Notes under the pieces: generated by a model
Told to the model about the DNA's origin: nothing
The model's input: the letters and a program-made list of their open reading frames with translations, nothing else
Database searches by the model: none
Position numbers and translations under genes: made by a program
In this document: positions 26,204-37,330 of the stretch, piece after piece
How the letters are laid out: the number at the start of each line of letters is the position of its first letter
How positions within the stretch are numbered: the first letter of the stretch is position 1
NCBI RefSeq assembly: GCF_000003815.2
Contig: NC_049997.1
Coordinates: forward strand, 10,101,860-10,165,859
Origin: Branchiostoma floridae
Lineage: Eukaryota; Chordata; Leptocardii; Amphioxiformes; Branchiostomatidae
Direction: 5' to 3'
DNA: 64,000 nucleotides

Positions 26204-26404
26204 GAGGGTCTGCATGCTCTTTTACGTAAGGCGTAGGCAGCCAATTTTATTTCCCGTAATTCGTAGGGAAAACCATCTTATCTACGTAATTCGTAGCGAG
26301 GCGACCAAATTTAGCGTAATTGCCTTCCTTGATTTAGCGTAATACGTAGGGGGTTCTTTTAAATTCAGCGTAAATCGTTGTCGGAACTTCCCATGCAGAC
26401 CCTC
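26204..26404. mobile_element. MITE with ends GAGGGTCTGCATG
   Basis: Terminal inverted repeats GAGGGTCTGCATG and CATGCAGACCCTC. The interior is rich in gcgtaa/ttacg and taattcgtag repeats. CTGTGT occurs immediately on both sides (26198-26203, 26405-26410), a possible target duplication. Confidence 0.75.
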
Positions 26405-27328
26405 CTGTGTGTATGTTCTTTTCCTTCTAAACTTTACAAAATTCAAAAGTGCAAGTCTTTGGAATTTTGCTCCAGTGTGTATGCTTTTATTTCCAGTAAC
26501 ATTTTGGAATTGTTGGTGACTTCAATTGGCAAAACTCAGGAGAATAAAAGACTATAAAAGGAGAAGAAAAGCTTCTTGCCTGAACAGAGGATTTAGGCAA
26601 AATTCCATTGTGTTGAGGCAAGTTTTAAGAGTTCATGGTTGCTATCTATTTAAAGAAGTTTTGTCTGTCTTCTGTCACACTTAAAATCAGCCACGATGTA
26701 AGGCAAAGTTGTTGCACAATGTTTACTACAATTCTCTGCTCAGGAAATCCTGTGATTTAATCAATGTGAGGAACCAAAACAATTTTCCATGTCGGTAACA
26801 GAAGTAAGCATCAATAGCATTGTGTATGAAATGTAATGCCGTGTTGTTGATATAGAAATGTAATTGCTGGCTACGCTGAACATTATTCTTTATCAAATTT
26901 GCAATGGGTTGCCTTATATATGTGGCATATATTGGTCTTTTTGTAAACCAGTCCGCTTCAGGAGGTTAGCTTTGACTCAAGGCTTTTGTGCCTATTTGGT
27001 ACCTAATATTTGGGATCCAAGTCCTTTGGAACAGACATTTTAAGTCATACTTTTGTCATTTAGTCTTCCTTTGAGAGCTACTGACACTTCAATTTTAAGA
27101 ACTCTTTTAAGAACTAATTTTAAGAATTCTTTAAAAATAGAATTTCTCCAGTGTGCATTGACCATAAGCATGTGTTGTAGTTGCAGTAGTAGTAATAATA
27201 CAATTGTTTGCACTTTACCACACTCCCATTCACTGACTATCTGGTTTAGCCTCTGTTGTTAGCGTCTTACGAGGGTTGGGCGTTGCATGCGGGATTACCA
27301 GTTGTGCAATTATATAAATCAGTAAGGT

Positions 27329-27439
27329 TAACCTGGTATCCAAAGCTATTATAGCTGCCGAGTCTCTCGTCCCCTTCTGCAAATTTGTGGAAGAGGATTA
27401 AGCGACTGTGTGGCTACAACAGGTTTGGCTGCCAGGCTA
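27329..27439. mobile_element. TAGCCTGG-type element, exact 9-bp duplication
   Basis: Starts taacctggtatccaaagc and ends ggctgccaggcta. Flanked exactly by CAGTAAGGT at 27320-27328 and 27440-27448. It is related to the element at 18565 (gagtctc, cttctgcaaatttgtgg). Confidence 0.82.
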
Positions 27440-27618
27440 CAGTAAGGTTTGGTTTGGTTGAGCCTTTGCAGGTTGGCACCACATGTCCTGTGTGCTTTGT
27501 ACCACTCAACAACGTGGTGTATCTGTCACAAAGTACTATTAAACTCTGCTGAAACACACTGTGCACCAGATCTACAGCTGGCAGAATTCCTGAGGTGCAT
27601 CTGTGTGGATTAAAGACA

Positions 27619-28127
27619 GAGGGTCTGCATGGGGGGATCCTGGAAATGCTCAACCTTAAATTTGACATTGGCCATGCTTAACAGTAAATTCAAGAGGTCC
27701 TGCAATGCTTTGTTGTGAATTGACTTGTTCTTGCAATGATATTCTTGCTCTTGGAATGAGTTCATTGGATTGTTCCACTGCATTTATGGGTGTTTGGCAA
27801 TACATGTCGGCAATGACCTGTCTCATCGTCAATGAAGTCAAAGTCAAATACTGACAAAAACGGGCTCTCTGATCATTCAGGCAATCCAGCATTCACAATA
27901 GGGATAATTTGTCAAAGACCCTTAACAATGAATTCTGGATGGTGAATATCAAAGCGACTGATTACGCTTGGTGATGGTTGAATTAGAGGCTTCTTGTTTG
28001 TCACCAAAACAGTCAAATTAGAATGATGATAGTGTCAAGTCCAAAGCTCAGTGTAGATGGTAACTCTGCGATTAACAGTGAATTTAATAGCTTTCAAGGC
28101 CTCACAAAAAAAGGCATGCAGACCCTC
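27619..28127. mobile_element. GAGGGTCTGCATG element, longer copy
   Basis: Exact terminal repeats at 27619-27631 and 28115-28127. The left interior (gggggatcctggaaatgctcaacctt) resembles that of 31191-31364. The middle about 400 bp is unmatched in this window. The two ends might also be separate remnants. Confidence 0.5.
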
Positions 28128-29526
28128 AGGCTAGGAAAGGTGACTCCCCAAGTGGAGATCAGGTTCAGGATTACTGGAGGCCTTCCAAACGCTTTGAGCA
28201 GACAACCTTGACAAGCTGAGGACTAGTTAAGGGCTACTGATCCCCACAGGTGATCAGTTACATTCTGGGGAGAAGTATTTAAGAGTATCCATGACCCAAG
28301 ACTCTAGAAAACCACAAACGTTTTATTTTGAAGTCTAACTTATGTATTGTCTCCAATTGCATAATCACACCTGCAAACGCATGTGCCAATAACTTTGGCA
28401 GCCATCTGGAACAGCAGCTTTTAATAGGTAAAGAAAGTTTAAATGGTAGGTATATGTATGCAATTGGAAACCATACGAAATAATGTGTATGGAAGAAATA
28501 CATACCAAATGCATATTTGATTGATAAGTAAAATCTTTCATACATTTAGGAAAAATTGAACAAAAAGGCTTAGAAGTTGATAAAGTCTTCATCTGAATTG
28601 CCTGTTTCTTTGCAAATCTAGAGTGACCAATTTTCAAACTGCTCAAGACACTGGGACATCTCAGCTTTACAACTTGTGTGTATACATAATCTTACATGCC
28701 AAATGTTCGTGTGTTGTAGAATGACGTCTTCAAAGACCAGCTTATCTTGCAGCACACATTGAAAGAATGGCTTGACATCGACACATGGTAGAAAGCTGTC
28801 AGAACCTTGTACTAGTTAATGTACACAAACTTTGATGAAGTTATGGGTTTAGAGTAGCATTTAATTTTGAGGAATTTTACAACGATCAAGATAGTGTGAT
28901 TTACATGATGTATTTGATAAGGTTGGATATTTTTGCAAAATTTCATCATTAAAAGTTTAAAAAATGAAGAAAATAGAACAATCCCTCTAGCAGCCTCCAT
29001 TCAAACTGCAGCTGCCACTCACATAAAAATTACAAGTCTTCGAGGAAAACAAAGTTGCCTTTTCAGATCTTTGAGATTCTCTGTAGCCCTTGATGGATTT
29101 TGGCCAAAGTATAACAGTACATTCAGATGTCAGGGCCTGAGTGTTTAAACTCTGACATTGCATGTAGTAGTACCTAATTCGTCTTGATGTGTCTTCTTCA
29201 CATGTCAACAAGAGATAGTACAGTCAGACATCCCAACCTTCAAGTTCAAGTGACCTTGAAAGTTGATCCTGCAGGGGTTTGGACGACCTTGGAGCTTGAC
29301 CAAAAGGCACCTTTGTGTATGTTTGTCCTTAAGGTAAAGCCCTTAAACATAAACTTGGAGTTGTATGACTTGATAGTTGTGATAACTTTGTCTGCTGTTT
29401 TGTGTTAGTTAAGGTGCAGAGTCATGAGTCAAGGGCATGGGACAGATTAAGCTTGGCGAAGAAGAGCAGGTGTATAATAGGGCTGTCTACAACTTCAACA
29501 TTTCTTTTTGTCCCACTCATTGTTTT

Positions 29527-29720
29527 GAGAGCCCATGTTGTTACCATTTGTTGTTAAATCTCTCATTTTAAGCTTATGAAAATACATTTCATTTTCATCA
29601 ATCAATGTAATGTCTTGAGGTTCCTATTTTTTTTTTTTGACAGATGTGGAATTTTTGTCTGTTCCAACAAGGAAATATACATCCTGGGACTTTAGGGACA
29701 GATCCTGGAGACAGTCTTGG
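29527..29720 (+). repeat. Unclassified interspersed repeat, copy
   Basis: Contains gagcccatgttgttacc, tctcattttaagcttatgaa, a T-tract, then ttccaacaaggaaat and gggacagatcctggagacag. It belongs to the same family as 6685-6850. Confidence 0.6.
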
Positions 29721-30385
29721 TGTACAAATTCATAAAGGATTTTTTTACATCTGGTAAAATGTATCAAAAGTAAGTTTGTGAAGAAAATATGTAATAAAAA
29801 GCAGACTTGATAGTTTGCAAATTCCTCCCTATTTGTTATTGCTTTGTTGTACCGTATCTCCCTAAATATTCTCCTAAACAAGAAATCTGATTTGTATGGT
29901 CTAATTGCAATTATATGCAGTTTTGTCCACCTGTATTTTTCTGACCTTAGTGGTTAAAATGGTTGCCTGTTAATGATTACTAAACATTAGTCCTAATTAG
30001 GTTTAATTGAGATAGACAAAACAATGTTTTAATTGTGTTTTTCTCATAATTCAGGAATGACATATTGTCTGATACCTGTGTTTGTGTTTGCCATCTGGGA
30101 ATGTCCGGGTCAAGAACTAAAAGAAGAGTAAAAATGCCTAAGAAAAGAATCCTTTGATTTTCTTATCCTAGATCTTAGAATATTCCCACAAATAATTGTT
30201 CTGAAGCATCAGTCCTCAAACTATGCTTTTACTTGCTTCTTCCAAATTATGCAATTTGGAAGAAAGGCACAAAGAGGCTTACAATAATAGTTACATTATT
30301 TCCTATCAGAAAATGTCTTGAATACAAATCCTTCCCACTTTCCAGCATTCAATTGCAATACCAAATCACTGTGCTACACAAAACG

Positions 30386-30485
30386 NNNNNNNNNNNNNNN
30401 NNNNNNNNNNNNNNNNNNNNNNNNNNNNNNNNNNNNNNNNNNNNNNNNNNNNNNNNNNNNNNNNNNNNNNNNNNNNNNNNNNNNN
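30386..30485. other. Assembly gap (100 N)
   Basis: Exactly 100 N, the usual placeholder for a gap of unknown length, inside the 28-kb intron. Confidence 0.99.
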
Positions 30486-31190
30486 ACGTCAAGTGTAGTG
30501 TGTACAGCTTGATTTTATGATGTACATGTAGATATGAAGTATGAAAGGGTACCTTATTAAAATACTTAATATGTGAGTAGCTTGTGTAATTTTTCTATGG
30601 AGAAAGGTCTGAAGTAGTATCCTTCTAATTAGAATCTACAGTTCAAAGTGCCGTTTTAATGTTCACTTTGACTAGTAATAATTTAGCTGAGACAAGTTCA
30701 AAGTTCTTGTTGCCGACAGCTGTCACTCAGTAAATACACATAACTTTCTAGAAATTATAACATAGATGTTAAAAAGGATTTGGCAAAAGCTACGCTTTGT
30801 GTTACCAAAAGTAAAGGGTTGGTTACAGTTTTGTTTACATTTTGAGAAAACCAAGTTGTCTGAGGAATTGAAAATATGGAGGGGGTGCAGACAGTATGTA
30901 AGAATGGAAAGAAGAAGTCTTTGAAGTTTTCAAATTTGCGCTGTTCAAAGGTTGGAAAATAAAGTCAAGGGAACATTCTGACCCTTGAGAACTTGACAAG
31001 AGAGTAGGGGGTGTGGCCACAGAGACCCAACTTTGTCCTCTACAGCTTTGAACTTGTTACAGACCCACTCATTCTTTGATCCCATGTTGTTAACTTTCAT
31101 TGTTAATCTGTGATTACATATACATTTTTATAAAGTTGAGATTTGTGGATTGACAGGGTGGAATTTTGGTCCAATAAGCAAATCCTGTAG

Positions 31191-31364
31191 GAGGGTCTGC
31201 ATGGGGGACCCAACAACGCTTTAACCTGAATTTAATTGATGACACTAAAAACTATGGAAGGCAAATATCCAAAATTTGGTCACCTCCTTCGAATTAGTGA
31301 ATAAAACGGCTTTCCTTTACAATTTCGGGAAATCGACATAGTCTGAAAGAGCATGCAGCCCCTC
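31191..31364. mobile_element. GAGGGTCTGCATG element nested in another repeat
   Basis: Terminal repeats gagggtctgcatg and catgcagcccctc bound 174 bp. Sequence on both sides (ccaataagcaaatcctg; ctggacatagccctgg) belongs to the unclassified interspersed repeat seen at 29527 and 6685, so it appears to have inserted into that repeat. Confidence 0.68.
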
Positions 31365-32662
31365 CTGGACATAGCCCTGGTCCTGAACCCCCCAAAGATG
31401 TTTTCCTGCAGTGTGGGAGCCCTGATCCCTGAGCTGCTACCTTACACCAGTCCGTGCTGCATGGCTAGCCTGGCCAGTCAGGGAGGCAGCAAAGGGCAGG
31501 GGTGACCAGCTCTGGGGCTTTATCTTGTCTGGGGTGTGTGGGCTGGGAGATACTGGAATGTCCACAGGGCCCAGTGTACACAGCAACATGCCCCCTGTCC
31601 TTCATCTGTACTTGTCCAAACCAACCCCAACCTCCTGGCGAAACACTGACTGAGGAGAAAACAGCAGGTTTCTCACAAGTTTATGAGGTAGGTTTCTATG
31701 TTTCAGATGAAGTGTAATAGTGACTGCTCACATGAATGTTGCTGTAGTAGGAAGGTCATGTGTTGAAGAGGAATTTTTGACTCTCGAGTTGTTTAACTGC
31801 GAGCCAAAAGGGCAAGTTAATTCCGCAGGTCAGTTGACATCCACGGTAAACAGGCCGCCATCTGTTTGTATAGAAATGAAGGCTAATGGAGGCACTTCAT
31901 TTTGGGATATAATCTTTACACTGTGACCTGCATCGACTGTTTATTTCTCTTGCGTGAAGAGCTTTTCTGCAGTTGTAAACTAGTCGTCCTCTTTGCCCTA
32001 ATTAGACGAAAGTGAAGACCACAGTGACAGTGTTTTTCATCAGTTTGTTATTAAGAGCTGACAAGTGAAAGGAACTGTAGATGTAAAGTTTATGATGGTT
32101 TTAGCATCCAGAGAAGGTTCATTAGAAGTTGGGTTCCCAGCTGACATGTTGTGGTTTTGATGTACCTTGCCTGTGAGGCTGATGGGATGTTTATGTTGAA
32201 AGTAGAGCCTGCCAAGTGGGACCACTTATGGAAGACTGGGTCAAACATGAGAGCTGGTGGTTGGCCTGGAGCAGAGTTTAGGTGAAAAGTCAGGCTAGGG
32301 TACTGTAGTAGTCTTCATCTGTATTGTCCAAGCAGAGGTTTGATGGAGAAAACATTGCTGTCTTCTTGATCGTGAAGGAATCAGCTATCAGAAAAGGGAT
32401 GACAACCAGAAGAAGTCATTATATGACTCTACTCTACACTAAACTCTCCTTCAACCTCTGCTCAAGAGAGTACAGTACTTCATCTGTGCTGTAAAAGTAA
32501 GAAGTTTTGTGTTGTTACTGGCTCTAGTTGGTCAAGTTGTTTTTGTTTTACTTTACAAAAGTCAGACTTTTTAGATTATAGAAAGGTCTTACCTTTCGAA
32601 AGAAGTTTTGAATCTTTGAAGTGGTCCCCCTACTGGCATCCGTTGATACTGCAGATTCCACA

Positions 32663-33039
32663 CTAAGGCACGATCTACACACAGTTTTTCCCGATATCGG
32701 CGAGCCTACAACCATTCGCCGACAGCTTTTTTTCATCGTCTAGATGGAACTGCTATATCGCCATTACGATATCGGGAAAATTTCTCCCGAAAGGTCCGGA
32801 CCATTCGTACGAAAGCTTAGCAGGGGTCCCCGATAGCTTAGCAGGGGTCCCCGACAGCTTCCGCGCGCGTGTAGATGTGTCCCGACTTCGGGAAGGCTCA
32901 TTAGCATACAACGCGGGCTCATTAGGCTATATAGCTGTTTATGACTGCAAGCGCCACGGGTGTCCCGCGGCCAGCGTTCCAGATCCCTCCCGACACATCC
33001 ACCGATATCGGTAAAAACTGTGTATAGATTGGGCCTAAG
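32663..33039. mobile_element. 377-bp terminal-inverted-repeat element, single copy in window
   Basis: The left end, running through gatctacacacagtttttcc to cgatatcgg (32663-32700), is a near-perfect inverted match of the right end (33002-33039; ccgatatcggtaaaaactgt and onward). The interior is GC-rich and includes a 22-bp tandem pair, gcttagcaggggtccccga (about 32815-32858). There is no coding capacity, so it is probably a nonautonomous DNA transposon. Confidence 0.8.
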
Positions 33040-34091
33040 TTACTGGATGATGTCAGTATAATGTTAAGGTGCCTTTTAATCCTTCTGTTCATCTCTACTC
33101 CATTGAATTGTCAATCTACTCTTTATGTTCCTCAAAAACCATGGTGACAGGTTTTTTTAGGCTTATCAAGGAGGTTATATTTTGGTGTAATGTTAGTCCT
33201 GAGAAAGTGGCCAACGTTCTGGTTTACACTGAGAGTTAACCTCTGCTCTTACATGTCATGAGGTTGATTTCATAGTCAACTGTTATAAACAACTCATTCC
33301 CTCTGAAAATGTAAACAACAGCAACACAAGGGAGCATACATGTCTCAACCATTTGTTGTAAGATGGAAAAATCAAATTTCCTTGTACCTGCTGTTTCAGG
33401 TTGCACTTGTACAGATAAAAGTCCAAAAAACACACAGTTGGGAATGATTTTTTGTCAAAAAGATGTGACTTGTGAGCCCTCGAAACCTTACAAGTTTTTC
33501 TGAAAACTTCCGAAAACTTTTTTTTATCATCATCGATTGAAATGGTTAAACTTTCCTGTCAGCATTTGAGCATGACTGAATGCTACCACAATATGAAACT
33601 TGTGACCCTCACGATTTCTTGAAACCTCCCTCATAGATGTAATGACAGCTGAAGAAAATTGTCTTGGATGGCCTTGACTGTTCTAAGTTGACATTTTGTC
33701 AACTTCAGTAAAGTGATAGCAGATGCTACGGATCACGGAATCACCAAATCTCATTTATCCAGCAAATCTCCTCAAAAGGAGTTAAGGAATTATGGATTAA
33801 ACGAAGGATGTTGAGGTTGAAGCCAAAAGTATCATCCCCCTTGCCAAGAACAATGTCAACTGGAAGTGGTTTGGAAGCTCCTAATCTGAACATGTCACGA
33901 AGAGTTTCCCTGGATAGGAACCGAGATGGTGGTGGTCTCTTACAGGCGCCGTGTTTGCTCCCTCATTGGTTGATTAAGTCTCTTTCACTTCGTCCAACGG
34001 TCGCAAACTGAGGCATTCATTGGGACAGACATGCATGTGTGATACGATATTCTAGTGTAGCATACTTTAGCTTGTGGTTAGCAAGGTTGAG

Positions 34092-34125
34092 CCAGCGGTC
34101 ACTACTGAGGATGGTACTCAGGCTA
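34092..34125. mobile_element. TAGCCTG-type element end
   Basis: The sequence ggatggtactcaggcta is the exact reverse complement of tagcctgagtaccatcc at the end of the window (63979-63995). No paired left end was identified here. Confidence 0.45.
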
Positions 34126-34183
34126 ACCATCTGTCGTTAACAAAAAAACTGTCTTGAATCCTTGTCTGCAGTTGGTTCTATCA

Positions 34184-34264
34184 TAGTCTGTGTAAAACAA
34201 ACTCTGCTGTCCAGGCCAGGGCTGGAAGTGAGCAGGCTGCTATAAGTGAGATTCAACCAGGCTA
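34184..34264 (+). mobile_element. TAGYCTG element copy
   Basis: Starts TAGTCTGTGTAAAACAAACT and ends CAACCAGGCTA. The left flank GTTCTATCA and right flank GTTCTCCTATCA look like a decayed 9-bp duplication. Confidence 0.72.
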
Positions 34265-34749
34265 GTTCTCCTATCACAGCCTGATTGAATATTTGAAGCC
34301 ATCAAAATTTTACGACAGCCTACGACTGTTGTCAGTCGGATTGCAAATGGGTTGTGAAAAACAAGTTGTAAGCCTGTTAGTGGTAGCAGAGGTCTGTGCG
34401 CTTGCTGAAAAATGTAATGAACAAACTGGCTATCTCTCCTTATACTGAAGATCATACACTTAATTTTGTCCCTTATTTGACAAGTGTATAATTTACTATA
34501 AAACAAACTACATTGTTTAGTTTGCTAAAAATCCACTTGTCTAAAAGGCTGTTATTTACCCTACCCCTCCTGTACACTATATCTTATCATAAGGTAAACA
34601 GTGATAAGTCCAGAGTAAATAAACTAGAGAGACTCACTACTGCATAGGTCATATTACAGGGATAGCAGGTAAACAGGAGACAAGACAGGACACAAAACAG
34701 GACAGAAGAAAACACAGTGGTTTTTACTTTCACTTAATAACGAGGTACA

Positions 34750-35125
34750 GCAATCTTTATTGATACCATAAAATAATAGCAACTTTCCTAAGCTAAGGAC
34801 TACTACAATGTAACGCTCGTTCACCTTTATCCGTTGGGTCACCTTTATCCATTGTCTTTAAAAACAGCACATTTAGGTGTATTAAGTCTGCTGACAGTGG
34901 TTTCAAATTTGCAATATTTTCAAAATGTTCCGATCTGAAACCACCGTCCATCGACTTAATATCCCTAAATACGTTTTTCTTAGAGACAACGAATATAGGT
35001 TACCCCCGGATAAAGGTGAACCAGCGTTAATATGCAAACATTCAAGAGGATACCGATGAGTTTACATTTACATTTAGTAATAGTTCTAAGGTCTAAACAT
35101 TTTTACCTACTTATACTTGTAAGGT
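34750..35125 (-). mobile_element. Decayed LINE 3' end interrupted by a MITE
   Basis: The left part (caatctttattgata...ctaaggactac) resembles the tail of the LINE at 9837, and the right part (taaacatttttacctactta) resembles its interior. Between them sits an inverted-repeat element (34811-35039). Similarity is weak after decay. Confidence 0.35.
34811..35039. mobile_element. MITE with ends TAACGCT..TTCACCTT
   Basis: Left taacgctcgttcacctttat and right ataaaggtgaaccagcgtta are inverted repeats, and inner arms also pair (tgtctttaaaaacag region). It is related to 54054-54250. Confidence 0.8.
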
Positions 35126-35633
35126 TTTCTTGTCATCTATTAGTGTAAATTAGAAAGCTTCTTTTGGCCAAGGAAAATACACTACGTAAAAGGTGACTCT
35201 ACCAACTGCTAATATATCTGCAGTTCTACTGGTAACAGACAGGTGGTGTTGCTTCAAGGATGCATCAGTCAAGGCCTTTCTTCCAAGGACAGGGAAAACA
35301 TGATACCTGAATGCTTGGTCTGTTTTCAGCCATGTTTGAAAACACACTTATCACTAATTGGTTCATTGTCCTTGTTTGACATGTTTGGATGTCAAAATAT
35401 TTCAAATGTACCCCTTTCAGTGCATTCTGGGCATTTTATGTAACATGTGACACCACTTAAAAGTGGAATGTCTCCCTTTTAAAATTTTGAGATAGATCAC
35501 CTTTAATGTTGAAAATTCTGAAAAGATTCTGATTGTAAGGAAAGTGTGTACATTTAGAGCTACAAATAAAATAGAGAGAAGTGATCAGTAAGTAACGAGA
35601 AGTTAGGAAATAAAAGAAAAATTTATTTGGATG

Positions 35634-36230
35634 GACTTTTACCACCAAAGAAGTGTCCACAATCAATTGTCGAGCCAATATATAAAATCATATATAAAAA
35701 ATATATGTATAACTATAAAAAGGTTCACTTTTCTGCACTTCTTGGTCCCAAAGTTTGTTTGTCGGTGACAAAAGAAGTAAGGAAAAGTACATTTGGACTT
35801 GAAGACACTTTTATCACCGAAGAAGTGTCCACAATCAGTTGTTCAGCCAATTTCCTCAAAAATGTTCCACTACTTTGCACTTCTTGGTTACGAAGTTTGT
35901 TTGTTCTGTGACAACAAAAGTTAGCAAATCAAAGAAAAATTAAACACTGATGCTTTTTTGTTTATTTGTAGGGCTTTTACTACCAACGAAGTGTCCACAA
36001 CCATTTCTTCAATCAATTTCCTCAGAAATGTTTCACTATTTATTGCTTCTTGGTCCCAAAGTTTGTTTCTCTGGGAATAAGAATTGAAAAAAGATCCTTT
36101 GTTTGGTTTAGAAAGACTTTTACCACCAAAGAAGTGTCCACAATCATTTCTTCAACCAATTTCCTTTAAAATATTTTGCTCTTCTTGGTCCAAAAGTTTA
36201 TTTGTTCCCTGAAGCTGAACACGATAGGTG
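35634..36230 (+). repeat. Four-unit tandem array, period about 140-170 bp
   Basis: Units start near 35634, 35802, 35972 and 36112. Each begins acttttaccaccaaagaagt then gtccacaatca, and carries a later cttcttggtcccaaagtttg segment. It sits 40 bp before a foldback element. Confidence 0.85.
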
Positions 36231-36270
36231 AAGAGTGTTACCCACAACAGTACAGCTCCTGTGTTGAGCC

Positions 36271-36443
36271 TAATCTCCAAGCAGATCCCACAATGGCATA
36301 AAATAGTACCAAACTGGCCAAGGAGTGTAGTCAGCCAAGAGGTGTCCATTTGCCATGTAGTGAAACACGCTCCTAAGCCGGCTTCACTCCTCTGCCAGCT
36401 TTTGATACTATCTTATGCTACCGTAGGATCTGCTTGGAGATTA
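36271..36443. mobile_element. TAATCTCC foldback element, exact 9-bp duplication
   Basis: Ends TAATCTCCAAGCAGATCC and GGATCTGCTTGGAGATTA are exact inverted repeats. The element is flanked by TGTTGAGCC at 36262-36270 and 36444-36452. It is the uninterrupted relative of 19023-19397. Confidence 0.88.
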
Positions 36444-36479
36444 TGTTGAGCCCTCCTCAGGCTGGTTACCTCTCTATGC

Positions 36480-37330
36480 AGTGTCAAGAGCAGAGGTAAC
36501 TCAATCCGCCGCCCCGAGGGAGCGCCATTCTTCTGCCTCAATTAGTCTTCTCCCATGCAGCTCATGGCGCCCCTGTTGTTCCGACGCCGCGAGCATGTAG
36601 CGAGCCGTTTACAAAACAACCCCTGCTCTGTTTTGCGTGAAAATGAGAGAAGGAGAAGTCATGGCGCACTGGTGTTTGTAGCAAATTTATCAATGACTGC
36701 TTTGGTTCCCTTCTTTCCTCAATTCCTCTAACAGGTTTTTGATCAGAATCTTCTGAGTGACAATGGTAAGGATTCTGTGGTGACAGATGTTTTGCTGTTG
36801 TCATGGAAACCAGGTGATCTTATTGCAAAACTTGCCCTCAACAGGAGTAGCTCTTTTTATGGTTTTCATCTGTGTTTGAAATCTTGTCTTGTTCCTTTCC
36901 GTTTATCATCAAAGGAGTGTTACATCTCTTTCATTATCTTGGTTACATCTTCCTGGATACGATGAACTTTATGTAAAATGTTTCCCAACACTGGTGGTCA
37001 TTGCTAATGCACAAGCTTGAACTTCGACACGGAGGTCTGTTTTTCTCACAAGTCCAGGTTTTCCTTACCACCTTGAATGGCGCGGAGGGACGGTTTGATT
37101 ATTATCACGCCTCCCTGGAGTCGCAGTGGTACCATCCACACCTGCTGTTGCCATGGCAACAGAGGGGTACCAGTCTGATGCTGGTCTTGCTTGGTGATAG
37201 ACAGAGGGTTGGTGAATGGACTACAGAGAGGTGTCAACAAAGTGGAGTCAAAGCAAAGGGCGCTGCAAGTGATTCCCCGTTGGCCCAGTCTCAGGGTCTG
37301 GGTTTTGGGCGGTTAGAAAGTGTTGCCAGT
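36480..37330. promoter_or_regulatory. GC-richer intronic patch with two RFX X-box motifs
   Basis: Within the 28-kb AT-rich intron this segment is richer in G, C and CpG (for example cgccgccccgagggagcgcc at about 36507). It contains GTTGTCATGGAAAC (36797-36810) and the perfect palindrome GTTGCCATGGCAAC (37147-37160). The latter matches the X-box consensus bound by RFX factors, which drive ciliary and neuronal genes (family knowledge). Enhancer function is inferred. Confidence 0.35.
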
